64,000 bases of DNA from Leuconostoc litchii (GTDB taxonomy: Bacteria; Bacillota; Bacilli; Lactobacillales; Lactobacillaceae). The stretch covers positions 62,540 to 126,539 of the forward strand of contig NZ_SDGY01000001.1 in NCBI RefSeq assembly GCF_008107645.1, in the 5' to 3' direction. Below are positions 10,129 to 18,160 of the stretch, one piece after another; position 1 is the first letter of the stretch, and each line of letters begins with the position of its first letter. The notes under the pieces are model-generated. The model had not been told where the DNA came from and searched no databases. It saw only the letters and a program-made list of their open reading frames with translations. The translations under genes were made by a program, and so were the position numbers.

Positions 10129-10192
10129 AGTTTTTCCTCTAAGTCTATTATACTATAGTTTTTAGAAGTTTTATTAGATTTAAAAGAAAATA

Positions 10193-10221
10193 TTGACATG
10201 TGAAATTTAATGGGGTATACT
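10193..10221 (+). promoter_or_regulatory. Strong sigma-A promoter for the leucine-leader transcript
   Basis: TTGACA (10193-10198) and TATACT (10216-10221) are separated by exactly 17 bases. Transcription would start near 10228, before a small hairpin AGCGA/TCGCT and the leader peptide. Confidence 0.85.
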
Positions 10222-10269
10222 TATATTCATAGAAAAAGCGAGTCAATCGCTCAAAAATGGAGACAAATA

Positions 10270-10332
10270 ATGGCTAATAATGCACAAGCACAACAAAATA
10301 ATGCACTCCTCCTCAACCTTCTTCTCATCTGA
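10270..10332 (+). CDS. Leucine-rich leader peptide (attenuator), 20 residues
   Basis: A 20-codon reading frame, MANNAQAQQNNALLLNLLLI, ends with TGA. Its last eight sense codons are CTC CTC CTC AAC CTT CTT CTC ATC, giving six Leu and one Ile. GGAG at 10259-10262 is a well-spaced ribosome site. The promoter is 50 bases upstream, and alternative stems plus a terminator lie just downstream. This matches the layout of ribosome-mediated transcription attenuators such as leu and ilv leaders. No T-box motif is present. It is too short for routine gene callers. Confidence 0.8.
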   Translation: MANNAQAQQNNALLLNLLLI

Positions 10333-10448
10333 GTCTAGTTGGTTGTTATTTGAGCAATAATCAGCTACTAGACTTTTCAAAAGAGTCAAGAGTAGCTGGT
10401 TAGGTAGGAAGCGTCCTAACGAGCAATCGTTGGGGCGTTTTATATTTC
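10332..10448 (+). promoter_or_regulatory. Leucine attenuator: alternative stems and terminator
   Basis: Segment A (10332-10339, AGTCTAGT) pairs with B (10367-10374, ACTAGACT). B (10359-10369) can instead pair with C (10391-10401), 11 base pairs with one G-U. C (10399-10404, GTTAGG) can also pair with D (10415-10420, CCTAAC), the 5' arm of the terminator. The terminator is a 12-pair stem (10411-10422 with 10427-10438, loop GCAA) followed by TTTT. A ribosome stalled at the first Leu codons leaves A:B and then C:D (read-through). A ribosome at the stop codon hides A, favouring B:C and the terminator. Confidence 0.75.
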
Positions 10449-10503
10449 TCAGCGGTTGTTGGTAGCTCATATTGGAATATGGTTATAAAACAGGAGAAAT
10501 ATT

Positions 10504-11646
10504 ATGGCACAAAATGCAATTACACCACAACGTCAAATCGATACCGAGGCAATCAAAGCAAAAGCTGTACAAGAAAAAGAATCAATTCGTGATACAGTTT
10601 ATAAAGTCAGTGCAGCAGTCTCAAATGCTATTTTAGTAACATTGGGTATGGGTCTGTTGCTACAAACAATTGCTGGCTTTATTCATTGGGCACCGATGGT
10701 ACAAATGGGCGCAATTACGAAAATTATGTTGCCAGCAGCTTTTGGTGCTGCAATTGCTTCACAAATGAAAACCAATACAATGGTTATGTTTAGTGCTATG
10801 GCCGCTTCAGCAGTGGGGGCTAATGCAGTTTTTTTTACAGATAATGCAGTACAGGGCGTAACAGCTACAGGATATGAAAGTGCACAAGCTGCTGGGTCTG
10901 CTGTGATGACTACAGGACAGCCAATTTCAGCCGTTATTGCTGGCTTGATTGCAGTGTTATTTGGTAAGTGGTTGAGTGGGAAAACGCCTTTGGATATGGT
11001 GATTGTGCCAGCTGCAACAACGATTGTCGGTACAGTTTCTGGATACTATTTGGCTGCTGTAACAACACCAGCTTTAGTTGCTGTTGGAAAGTTTATTGCT
11101 TCTAGTGTTGCAGTCAACCCAATTATTGGTACAGCAATTGTTGCTATGGTTTTCGGTGCGTTGACAATGACACCAGCGTCTGCAGCTGCTTTGGCTGTTG
11201 CGATTGGTGCAACTGGTATTACATCACCTGAAGCTGCAGGTGCTATCTTGATTGGAACGACTGCTGTTTTCGTTGGCTTCCCAGCAATGTCATTCCATGA
11301 AAATAAAATAGGAGCAACAATTGCACAAGGAATTGTTACACCAAAGATTCAGTTTCCAAATTTGACAGAAAATCCAGCTTTGATTATTCCACCAATGGTT
11401 GGTGCTGCAATTGCTGCACCCATTGCTACAATTATATTTAATGTAACAGCACCGTTTGCGATGGCCGGTATTGGATTTAACTCATTTATCGTGCCATTAG
11501 CATTAGCTGGTTCAAACCCAGTTGGTTTTGCTGCTTACATGATTATTGGTGTTGGTGTGCCAGTAATTGTATCATTTATTGGTTACCGGTTCATGCGCAA
11601 AATGGGATGGGCCAAGCCTCAACAACTACATTTAGAAATGATTTAA
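10504..11646 (+). CDS. PTS EIIC-like membrane transporter (PTS_EIIC_2/PfoR family)
   Basis: The 380-residue integral membrane protein has about ten hydrophobic segments rich in Ala, Gly and Val. It looks like the PTS_EIIC_2 family, which includes PfoR and is annotated as PTS subunit IIC without linked IIA or IIB. Recognisable stretches are PAAFGAAIASQMKTN and FVGFPAMSFHENKIGATIAQGIVTPKIQFPNL. A good ribosome site (AGGAGAAA) precedes ATG 10504. It is the only gene behind the leucine-rich leader peptide and attenuator. Its substrate may therefore be linked to branched-chain amino acids or their keto/hydroxy acids rather than sugar. That is inference from regulation only. Confidence 0.7.
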   Translation: MAQNAITPQRQIDTEAIKAKAVQEKESIRDTVYKVSAAVSNAILVTLGMGLLLQTIAGFIHWAPMVQMGAITKIMLPAAFGAAIASQMKTNTMVMFSAMAASAVGANAVFFTDNAVQGVTATGYESAQAAGSAVMTTGQPISAVIAGLIAVLFGKWLSGKTPLDMVIVPAATTIVGTVSGYYLAAVTTPALVAVGKFIASSVAVNPIIGTAIVAMVFGALTMTPASAAALAVAIGATGITSPEAAGAILIGTTAVFVGFPAMSFHENKIGATIAQGIVTPKIQFPNLTENPALIIPPMVGAAIAAPIATIIFNVTAPFAMAGIGFNSFIVPLALAGSNPVGFAAYMIIGVGVPVIVSFIGYRFMRKMGWAKPQQLHLEMI

Positions 11647-11650
11647 TGTA

Positions 11651-11697
11651 AATAAAAAACTCATGTATGTTAGTAGTGACAACACGAGTTTTTTATT
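11651..11697. terminator. Probable bidirectional terminator
   Basis: An A-run and AACTCATGT pair with AACACGAGTT and a T-run across a 14-base loop. It lies between convergent genes, the second of which ends at 11693. The stem is imperfect. Confidence 0.6.
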
Positions 11698-12232
11698 TTG
11701 TGTAGGTAGAACGATAGGAGAGGTTACTTTTTCCTTTTAGCCAGTTTAAATGAGTAAGTGGATTAGATTTAACACCCCAAATATCTAGTAAAGCGGCAAT
11801 AGCAATATGAACGGGTGCTTGTGAGTCAAAGGTTACTTTAAGCTGGTTATAAATACCATCAGGACGATTTTCAGGTTTGACACTGAGCAATTTTTTGGTA
11901 TTGTGGTATATGACGTAACGGTTTGCAATGAAATTTCCAGATATTAGCCAACCAAGATGTCTAACGTATACAAAATCACTTAGATGACCAAGAGTAAAGC
12001 TAATACTACCGACGATGTGACCACGATAGTTTAAGGTAAATCTTGGTGCAATACCATAAGATGTTTGCCGGATTCTCACTAAAACAACTCCAGACATATC
12101 TTGAACTTGAATTTCGTCAGATTTTTTTCCAGATCTACCGGAAACCAAGTAAGTTGCCTTGAGTTCTTGATCAAAAACAATGTTGACCCCATCGTTAATG
12201 CTATGTCGTTGGCGTAAGTAATATTTTGTCAT
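11693..12232 (-). CDS. LURP-one-related (tubby-like fold) protein
   Basis: The 179-residue protein resembles the LURP-one/YxjI family, an all-beta tubby-like barrel found in many Firmicutes. Cues are the N-terminal MTKYYLRQRHSINDGVNIVFDQ, a central GHIVGSISF, and a C-terminal hydrophobic helix (VHIAIAALLDIWG). The molecular role of bacterial members is unknown; membrane lipid binding has been suggested from the fold. The start ATG 12232 follows GAGG by seven bases. It stands alone, divergent from ung. Confidence 0.65.
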   Translation of the reverse strand: MTKYYLRQRHSINDGVNIVFDQELKATYLVSGRSGKKSDEIQVQDMSGVVLVRIRQTSYGIAPRFTLNYRGHIVGSISFTLGHLSDFVYVRHLGWLISGNFIANRYVIYHNTKKLLSVKPENRPDGIYNQLKVTFDSQAPVHIAIAALLDIWGVKSNPLTHLNWLKGKSNLSYRSTYTK

Positions 12233-12279
12233 TTGCAAACCTCATATTCAATTATTAGTTTATCATGAAAGAAGAAAAA

Positions 12280-12942
12280 ATGTCATTATCACATACAACA
12301 TGGGCACCAGCTGTCAAAAGTAAATTAACATCAGAATATTTAAATCGAGTAGCTGCATTTATACAGGAAACATACCACGATCAGCAGCGTGTTTTTCCAC
12401 CGCAAGAAAAAATATTCAATGCTCTTGAAAAGACCCCGTTGCCAAGTACTAAAGTCATTATTATGGGTCAAGATCCCTACCATGAGATCGATCAAGCGCA
12501 AGGATTAAGCTTTTCAGTACCAGACAGTATTCCAGCACCACCTTCATTACAAAATATATTGAAGGAACTATCCACAGATATTGGTTCTCGTAAATCTCAT
12601 GATTTAACCAGCTGGTCGATGCAGGGTGTATTGTTACTCAATGCAGTACTGACAGTTCCAGAGGGAAAAGCTAATGCACATCAAGGTATAATTTGGGAAC
12701 CACTAACCGATGCGTTAATACAAATTGCTTCAGAGGATGAGGCACCTAAGGTCTTCATTTTGTGGGGGAAATTTGCGCAGTCAAAGCGAAAGCTTATTGA
12801 TGAATCAAAACATCTAGTATTGATGAGTGCCCACCCCAGTCCTTTATCCGCATATCGTGGTTTTTTTGGAAGCCAACCGTTTTCGAAAGCTAATCAATTT
12901 TTGATTGAAAATGAAAGACAACCTATTAATTGGTTAAACTGA
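12280..12942 (+). CDS. ung: Uracil-DNA glycosylase
   Basis: Family-1 UDG excises uracil from DNA. The catalytic water-activating motif GQDPYH and the minor-groove intercalation loop SAHPSPLSAYRGFFG are both intact, as is the uracil-recognition strand VLLLNAVLTV. The length is normal (about 220 residues). ATG 12280 is chosen because a weak AAAGAAG site precedes it. ATG 12265 is an in-frame alternative with no site. The gene is followed directly by the pta promoter. Confidence 0.95.
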   Translation: MSLSHTTWAPAVKSKLTSEYLNRVAAFIQETYHDQQRVFPPQEKIFNALEKTPLPSTKVIIMGQDPYHEIDQAQGLSFSVPDSIPAPPSLQNILKELSTDIGSRKSHDLTSWSMQGVLLLNAVLTVPEGKANAHQGIIWEPLTDALIQIASEDEAPKVFILWGKFAQSKRKLIDESKHLVLMSAHPSPLSAYRGFFGSQPFSKANQFLIENERQPINWLN

Positions 12943-12979
12943 GTGAATAAATTCACAAAAATACTCAATTTCGCAGACT

Positions 12980-13008
12980 TTTACATATTTGTTTGTTACA
13001 ATTAAAAT
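12980..13008 (+). promoter_or_regulatory. pta promoter
   Basis: TTTACA and TAAAAT are separated by 17 bases. The leader then contains the small hairpin ATTCG-TAGAAG-CGAAT (about 13020-13036), immediately before the GGAGG ribosome site. Confidence 0.65.
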
Positions 13009-13046
13009 GTAAAGAAATAATTCGTAGAAGCGAATTTGGAGGAATT

Positions 13047-14030
13047 ATGGAACTTTTTGAGCAGTTAAAAAATAAAATTATCGGTAAAAATAAAACAATT
13101 GTCTTTCCTGAAGGTGAGGACGTGCGTATTCAAGGAGCCGCGGTTAGGTTAGCCACGGATAAATTGGTTAAACCAATTTTGTTGGGAAATGCTCAAAAAA
13201 TTTCTGAAGTAGCACAGGCTAATAATTTTGATTTATCTTCGCTAGAAATTATTGACCCAGCCACTTATGATGAAAAAGAGCTAGCCAAGTTAAATGCTAG
13301 TTTAGTTGAACGTCGTAAAGGTAAGACAGACGCTGATACAGCCACAAAATGGTTACAAAATGTGAATTATTTTGGTACAATGCTGGTCTATACTGGTAAG
13401 GCTGATGGTATGGTTTCGGGAGCGGTTCACCCAACAGGAGATACAGTTCGACCAGCCTTGCAAATCATTAAAACGGCACCCGGTTCATCTCGCATTTCAG
13501 GTGCTTTCATCATGCAAAAAGGTGATCAACGTTACGTCTTCTCTGATGCTGCCATTAATATTGATATTGATGCTGAAACGATGGCTGAAATTGCTGTACA
13601 ATCAGCAAATACAGCAAAGGTATTTGACATTGATCCTAAGGTTGCTATGCTTTCATTTTCAACTAAGGGATCAGCGAAGTCACCATTAGTTGACAAAGTT
13701 GCAAAGGCTACCAAATTAGCCAAAGACTTGGCACCAGAATTAGCAGATTCTATTGATGGTGAACTTCAGTTTGATGCTGCAATCGTTGAATCTGTTGCCG
13801 TGTCAAAGGCACCTGATTCAAAGGTTGCTGGGCAAGCCAATACCTTTATTTTCCCAAGCCTAGAAGCAGGTAATATTGGTTATAAGATTGCGCAACGTTT
13901 GGGTGGTTTTGAAGCCATAGGTCCTATTTTACAAGGATTAGCAAAACCAGTTTCTGATTTATCTCGGGGAGCTAATGAAGAAGATGTCTATAAAGTAGCA
14001 ATTATTACTGCTGCACAAGCACTACAGTAA
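13047..14030 (+). CDS. pta: Phosphate acetyltransferase
   Basis: Pta interconverts acetyl-phosphate and acetyl-CoA. In heterofermenters it draws on the acetyl-phosphate made by phosphoketolase, the enzyme encoded at 23516-25882, on the route to ethanol. The 327-residue protein is the short form without the DRTGG regulatory domain. Signatures include IVFPEGEDVRIQGAA, GKADGMVSGAVH, SDAAINIDIDAE and ANTFIFPSLEAGNIGYKIAQRLGG. ATG 13047 follows TTTGGAGG by five bases. An in-frame upstream TTG at 12993 is not the start. Confidence 0.97.
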   Translation: MELFEQLKNKIIGKNKTIVFPEGEDVRIQGAAVRLATDKLVKPILLGNAQKISEVAQANNFDLSSLEIIDPATYDEKELAKLNASLVERRKGKTDADTATKWLQNVNYFGTMLVYTGKADGMVSGAVHPTGDTVRPALQIIKTAPGSSRISGAFIMQKGDQRYVFSDAAINIDIDAETMAEIAVQSANTAKVFDIDPKVAMLSFSTKGSAKSPLVDKVAKATKLAKDLAPELADSIDGELQFDAAIVESVAVSKAPDSKVAGQANTFIFPSLEAGNIGYKIAQRLGGFEAIGPILQGLAKPVSDLSRGANEEDVYKVAIITAAQALQ

Positions 14031-14046
14031 ATCGCTAAAGTATAGT

Positions 14047-14086
14047 AAAAAAGAGCCTAACACCATTAAGGTTAGGCTCTTTTTTA
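14047..14086. terminator. Bidirectional terminator of pta and tRNA-Leu
   Basis: AAAAAAGAGCCTAAC pairs perfectly with GTTAGGCTCTTTTTT around a nine-base loop. It works for pta on plus and for the tRNA on minus. Confidence 0.92.
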
Positions 14087-14089
14087 CTA

Positions 14090-14173
14090 TGCGGATAACA
14101 GGAATCGAACCTGCACGGTGTTGCCACCATACCGACCTGAACGGTACGCGTCTGCCAGTTCCGCCATATCCGC
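14090..14173 (-). tRNA. tRNA-Leu (anticodon CAG)
   Basis: The 84-base cloverleaf has acceptor GCGGATA/TATCCGC, D-arm GGCGGAACTGGCAGACGC and anticodon stem TACCG/CGGTA with loop TTCAGGT (anticodon CAG, reads CUG). It also has the long variable arm of type II tRNAs and a T-loop GTTCGATTC. The 3' CCA is not encoded. It stands alone between pta and the ser operon. Confidence 0.95.
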
Positions 14174-14209
14174 AATTCAACTTTTTCATTATACCTGAAA
14201 AAATAAAGG

Positions 14210-14237
14210 TTGACAAATTTTCTTAGTATAGTAATAT
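14210..14237 (+). promoter_or_regulatory. Promoter of the serine-leader transcript
   Basis: TTGACA (14210-14215) and TAATAT (14232-14237) are spaced by 16 bases. It directs the leader peptide, attenuator and serC-serA operon. Confidence 0.75.
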
Positions 14238-14266
14238 TAAATTACTCAAAGAAATAGGGATGTATC

Positions 14267-14320
14267 ATGAATCGATCAATCTTTAATCAAACATCATCCT
14301 CCACTCGACCACTCATGTGA
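14267..14320 (+). CDS. Serine-rich leader peptide (attenuator), 17 residues
   Basis: The reading frame MNRSIFNQTSSSTRPLM ends in TGA. It has four Ser codons, three of them consecutive (TCA TCC TCC, 14294-14302), with Thr codons on both sides. AGGGATG upstream of ATG 14267 can serve as ribosome site. Because the next genes make serine, and a terminator with a competing stem follows, this is best read as a serine-sensing attenuator leader. Confidence 0.75.
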   Translation: MNRSIFNQTSSSTRPLM

Positions 14321-14392
14321 TCGGGATTCTTTGCGTGCGATAGCGTAGAAATGACGGACAACATGGGTTTAGATACTTGTGTTGTCTTTTTG
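14312..14392 (+). promoter_or_regulatory. Serine attenuator: antiterminator partner and terminator
   Basis: The terminator is a 12-pair stem (GACAACATGGGT 14357-14368 with ACTTGTGTTGTC 14375-14386, three G-U pairs) followed by five T. CTCATGT (14312-14318), which overlaps the leader stop codon, can pair with ACATGGG (14361-14367) in the terminator 5' arm. A ribosome finishing the leader covers CTCATGT and permits termination. One stalled on the Ser codons leaves it free to block the terminator. Confidence 0.7.
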
Positions 14393-14411
14393 TATATTGA
14401 AAGGTATTTTA

Positions 14412-15500
14412 ATGACAAACTACAATTTTTCGGCTGGTCCAGGCGTTCTACCAACGCCGGTTTTGACTAAAATAAAAGATGAATTCACTAAGAATGAATT
14501 TACGCACATGTCTATCATTGAGATTTCTCATCGTTCTAGTCAGTTCGAAGAGATTATAGCTAGTGCTGAAGAACGCTTACGTGATTTGATGAACATCTCT
14601 GACGATTATGGTGTTGCTTTTATTCAAGGAGGCGGTTCCACACAATTTGAGATGTTACCATTGAATTTTGCTAATCGTAAAAATAAAATTGCTGTATTAG
14701 ACTCAGGTAATTTTGCCGCTAAGGCAGCAACAGCAGCAACAGCGATAGGCAAAACAGCGATTATTTTAGATAGTTCAAAAGATGATAAATATCACCATTT
14801 GCCAATGTTGTCACCTGATTTTCACGCTGATGATTACGATTATTTGCATCTAACGACCAATAATACCATTGAAGGGGCAACGTACCATCAGGATAATTTG
14901 CCAAAAACAACAGGAAGAATGACAGCTGATATGAGTTCTAATATCTTAGCAGAACCATATGATGTCAATCAATTTGATGCGATTTTTGCTGGTGCTCAAA
15001 AAAACTTGGGTCCTGCTGGTGTTACGGTTGCAATTGTAAAAAAAGATTGGTTAGCTGAACAAAATATTCAACATGTTGGTTCCATGTTGCGTTATCAAAG
15101 TTATTTGGATAAACATTCTATGTATAACACACCACCCGTATTTTCAATCTATGCATTAGACTTAGTACTTGAGTGGGTACAAGAGCAGGGTGGGGTGGAT
15201 AGTATGTATGCCCAAAATATTAAAAAATCTTCTAAACTGTATGATTATATAGATAATTCTAGTTTTTACCAAGCACTTGTTGATAATTCGGCACGTTCAT
15301 TGACAAATGTTGTGTTTACAACAAATAATTTAGAACGTGATCAGGTTATTGCGAAAGAAGCCGCGAAAGCAGGTTTATTCAATCTTAATGGTCATCGTTC
15401 TGTTGGTGGGTTCCGTGCTTCATTGTATAATGCACAACCTCAAGAAGCTGTTGACGCACTGATTACATTTTTGAAGAAAGCAGAAAAAGAGTACAAATGA
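14412..15500 (+). CDS. serC: Phosphoserine aminotransferase
   Basis: SerC transaminates 3-phosphohydroxypyruvate with glutamate, step two of serine synthesis. The 362-residue PLP enzyme begins NFSAGPGVLPTPVL. It has the substrate loop ISHRSSQF, the FIQGGGSTQFEM segment and the PLP-lysine region FAGAQKNLGPAGV. ATG 14412 is behind GAAAGG; the in-frame TTG at 14379 overlaps the terminator and is rejected. Its stop overlaps serA by four bases (ATGA). Confidence 0.97.
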   Translation: MTNYNFSAGPGVLPTPVLTKIKDEFTKNEFTHMSIIEISHRSSQFEEIIASAEERLRDLMNISDDYGVAFIQGGGSTQFEMLPLNFANRKNKIAVLDSGNFAAKAATAATAIGKTAIILDSSKDDKYHHLPMLSPDFHADDYDYLHLTTNNTIEGATYHQDNLPKTTGRMTADMSSNILAEPYDVNQFDAIFAGAQKNLGPAGVTVAIVKKDWLAEQNIQHVGSMLRYQSYLDKHSMYNTPPVFSIYALDLVLEWVQEQGGVDSMYAQNIKKSSKLYDYIDNSSFYQALVDNSARSLTNVVFTTNNLERDQVIAKEAAKAGLFNLNGHRSVGGFRASLYNAQPQEAVDALITFLKKAEKEYK

Positions 15501-16675
15501 CAAATATTAAAACATATAACGCTATTAGTTCAAAAGGCATTGACTATTTGAAGGCACATCACTATGAAATTAATAGCGATGAAGCACCTAAGGCTATTTT
15601 ATTACGTTCACAGAATTTACATAACGAACCAATCGATGAAGATGTGCGTGCTATTGTACGTGCTGGCGCTGGATTTAACAATATTCCAGTAGAAGAATTA
15701 TCAAAGAGAGGTATAGTTGTTTTTAATACACCAGGTGGTAATGCGAATGCGGTAAAGGAATTAACTATTGCTTCATTAGTACTTGCTGCTCGTCCAGTCA
15801 TTGGTGCAATTGATTTCGCTAATGATACACGCGGTGGTGATGTTTCTTTGCGAACAGAATCTAACAAAGGTGGGTATCGTGGTACAGAATTAGCAGGCAA
15901 AACATTGGGTGTTATTGGTCTTGGTAATGTTGGTTCGAAGGTAGCTAACACAGCTTTAGCGCTTGATATGGATGTTATTGGCTACGACCCAGGACTGAAT
16001 GCTAATACTGCTTGGCGTGTAGATCGACATGTTTTACATGCTCGAAATGTTGAAGAAGTTTTGACACAAGCTGATTATGTGACCGTTCACATTCCTTTGG
16101 AAGAAAAAAATAAATACTTTATTGATGCTGATAAATTAGCTTTGATGAAGCCAACGGCTGCATTACTTAATCTTTCTCGTGGTGGGATTGTTGACGATAG
16201 TGCAGCAAAAGATGCTTTGGATAATGATAAGTTACGTGTCTATATTACCGATTTTGCCGATGATGTTCTATTTGATAATCCCAAGGTCATTATTACTCCT
16301 CATATTGGTGGATCAACCATTGAAGCTGAAGATACGAGTGCACTAATGGCTGTACGTCAATTGGATGAGTATCTAACAACGGGAAATATCGTTAACTCAG
16401 TTAACTATCCCGATATAAATGAACCTTTTACAACCAAATATCGTGTTGGCATTATTCATGAAAATGTACCTAACATGATTGGACAAATTTCAAAATTCTT
16501 CGGTGATCACAGTATTAACATTGAGCAATTAAGTAATCGAGCTGTAGGACCATACGCATATACAATGGTCGCAATTAATGATTTTACAAAAGACCAACAA
16601 GAATTAGTGAAAACAGCCCTAGATGAAATACCACATGTTATTTTGACACGTCGTTATGTGAACGCAAATATTTAA
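15497..16675 (+). CDS. serA: D-3-phosphoglycerate dehydrogenase
   Basis: SerA oxidises 3-phosphoglycerate, the first committed step of serine synthesis. The 392-residue protein has a D-2-hydroxyacid dehydrogenase core (GVIGLGNVGSKVA, LNLSRGGIVDDSA, TPHIGGSTIEAEDTS). The C-terminal ACT domain of about 75 residues (GIIHENVPNMIGQISKFFG, NIEQLSNR) gives likely serine feedback control. The start is coupled to serC by an ATGA overlap. It is the short Bacillus/Lactobacillales form without the extra allosteric domain. Confidence 0.96.
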   Translation: MTNIKTYNAISSKGIDYLKAHHYEINSDEAPKAILLRSQNLHNEPIDEDVRAIVRAGAGFNNIPVEELSKRGIVVFNTPGGNANAVKELTIASLVLAARPVIGAIDFANDTRGGDVSLRTESNKGGYRGTELAGKTLGVIGLGNVGSKVANTALALDMDVIGYDPGLNANTAWRVDRHVLHARNVEEVLTQADYVTVHIPLEEKNKYFIDADKLALMKPTAALLNLSRGGIVDDSAAKDALDNDKLRVYITDFADDVLFDNPKVIITPHIGGSTIEAEDTSALMAVRQLDEYLTTGNIVNSVNYPDINEPFTTKYRVGIIHENVPNMIGQISKFFGDHSINIEQLSNRAVGPYAYTMVAINDFTKDQQELVKTALDEIPHVILTRRYVNANI

Positions 16676-16686
16676 AGGAAAAAACA

Positions 16687-17175
16687 ATGACCAAAGAATT
16701 ACAAGAATCTGCAATCAAAACATTAGCCCGCCGTGGTGTATCTTTTAAAGACATCGCCGATGGTACACGCACGTTTTTAACAAATAAATACCATGATGCC
16801 ATTAACGAAGATATTCTGACAAAATCAATTGAGCATGTATTGTATAAGGATGAAGTGGCTGATATTATTTTAACGGCTGTTTACTTAGATGAGCAAGCAG
16901 AAGTGATGCCAGAGGATCAACCACTTAAAGCACGCTTGCGACGTGATGCAAACGGCCATAATGTAGATGAAATCTTAGCTATTGCTATCACACAACAATT
17001 TTCAGCAGCAGCTACAGTGCATTATGGCTTGTTAGACGATTTAAAACCAGGATTAATTGGCAAAATTAACGATAAGACAGATAGCATCAATGTATATTTA
17101 GATGATATTTTAGCAGCTTTAATTGCTAGTGCCGCAATGTCGTATTTGGAACTGCTAGGTGGCAACCAATATTAA
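16687..17175 (+). CDS. Phosphatidylglycerophosphatase A-like protein (YutG family)
   Basis: The 162-residue protein matches the PgpA/YutG pattern: LARRGVSFKDIADGTRTFL near the start, VADIILTAVYLDEQAE, a central GHNVDEILAIAITQQF, and YLDDILAALIASAAMSYLE at the end. Family members remove phosphate from phosphatidylglycerophosphate. It sits 11 bases after serA in the same operon. No serB is present in this operon, so a phosphoserine-phosphatase role is conceivable but unsupported by any motif I can see. The family call is fairly secure and the physiological role is not. Confidence 0.7.
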   Translation: MTKELQESAIKTLARRGVSFKDIADGTRTFLTNKYHDAINEDILTKSIEHVLYKDEVADIILTAVYLDEQAEVMPEDQPLKARLRRDANGHNVDEILAIAITQQFSAAATVHYGLLDDLKPGLIGKINDKTDSINVYLDDILAALIASAAMSYLELLGGNQY

Positions 17176-17260
17176 TATACATCACCTTGTTTTACTGGAA
17201 AATGTGGTCAGTTTTTGTTAAAATAGAAGCGTTATTCATTAATTTCAAGGAGATGACACA

Positions 17261-17983
17261 ATGTCAGGACACAGTAAATGGCATAACATTCAAGGTCGTA
17301 AAAACGCCCAAGATGCTAAGCGTGGTAAAATTTTTCAAAAGATAGCGCACGACTTATATGTTGCTGCAAAAGCTGGTGGTGCTGATCCAGATATGAATGC
17401 ATCATTGCGGTTAGTTGTTGAAAAGGCTAAAGCAGCAAACATGCCTAAAGATAATATTCAGCGTGCATTAGACAAGGCATCTGGTGCCGGGGGTCAAAAG
17501 TTTGAAGAAGTAACTTATGAGGGTTATGGTACGGCTGGTGTAGCTGTTTTAGTAGAGACATCAACAGATAATATTAACCGAACTGTATCGTCAATTCGTA
17601 ATTCATTCAAACATTTTGGAGGTGCGTTAGGTACTTCAGGTTCTGTTGCCTTTCAATTCGATCGAAAGGGATATTTAGCTATCGACCGTACAGCATATCC
17701 AGAGTTAGATGAAGACACAATATTGGAAGCTGCTTTAGAAGCTGGTGCAGAAGATGTACAAACTTCTGACGAAGCTTTTGAAATTTATACAGAACCAGCC
17801 GATTTTCAAACTGTAGAATCTGCTTTGACAGATGCTGGTTATGCGTTTGAAGAATCTGAAGTTACAATGATTGCTCAAAATTCAATGGATATTTCTGATG
17901 AAGATCGTGAAAAGCTTGATAGATTGGTCGATGAGTTAGAAGAAAATGAAGATGTTTTAGCGGTTTATACAACAGCAGACTAG
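17261..17983 (+). CDS. YebC/PmpR-family DNA-binding regulatory protein
   Basis: The 240-residue protein has the full family signature: MSGHSKWHNIQGRKNAQDAKRG, ANMPKDNIQRALDKASG, YEGYGTAGVAVLVE and the C-terminal MDISDEDREKLDRLVDELEENEDVLAVYTTA. Members are widespread. Some act as transcription regulators, and recent work links YebC proteins to translation of proline-rich sequences. It has its own good ribosome site (AAGGAGATGA) and ends at a terminator. Confidence 0.93.
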   Translation: MSGHSKWHNIQGRKNAQDAKRGKIFQKIAHDLYVAAKAGGADPDMNASLRLVVEKAKAANMPKDNIQRALDKASGAGGQKFEEVTYEGYGTAGVAVLVETSTDNINRTVSSIRNSFKHFGGALGTSGSVAFQFDRKGYLAIDRTAYPELDEDTILEAALEAGAEDVQTSDEAFEIYTEPADFQTVESALTDAGYAFEESEVTMIAQNSMDISDEDREKLDRLVDELEENEDVLAVYTTAD

Positions 17984-17984
17984 T

Positions 17985-18013
17985 TTTAAAAGGACAAAAA
18001 TAGTCCTTTTTTA
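17985..18013 (+). terminator. Terminator of yebC-like gene
   Basis: AAAAGGAC pairs with GTCCTTTT over loop AAAAATA, then a T-run. Confidence 0.9.
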
Positions 18014-18098
18014 TTTTGCTAAAAGACTAATAAACTAAATCAAATACCATGAATGTTAGAAAATATTAGTAATATTCTCAAAATGTATTTTGAAAATA

Positions 18099-18107
18099 TG
18101 GTAAAAT
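18099..18107 (+). promoter_or_regulatory. Possible purA promoter (extended -10) with adjacent palindrome
   Basis: TGGTAAAAT matches an extended -10. Just upstream is the palindrome CAAAAT-GT-ATTTTG (18079-18092), which could be an operator. No good -35 is seen. Confidence 0.45.
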
Positions 18108-18160
18108 GGATAAGTAAAAAACGTTTAATGTATTTAATGTTCGTTTTCTACTAAAAAATC

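Noticed and set aside
10243-10470. 75-codon open frame on the minus strand over the leucine leader
   Set aside because: It runs through promoter-proximal leader, leader peptide and terminator sequences; its openness comes from the paired stems, and it has no ribosome site or recognisable product.
10129-10503. T-box upstream of the PTS-IIC-like gene
   Set aside because: The conserved T-box sequence (TGGNACCGCG) and specifier loop are absent; the leader-peptide layout explains the region better. The same holds for the serC and brnQ leaders.
18128-18152. Short frame MYLMFVFY upstream of purA as a leader peptide
   Set aside because: It has no ribosome site and no codon bias toward a relevant amino acid, and no terminator follows.
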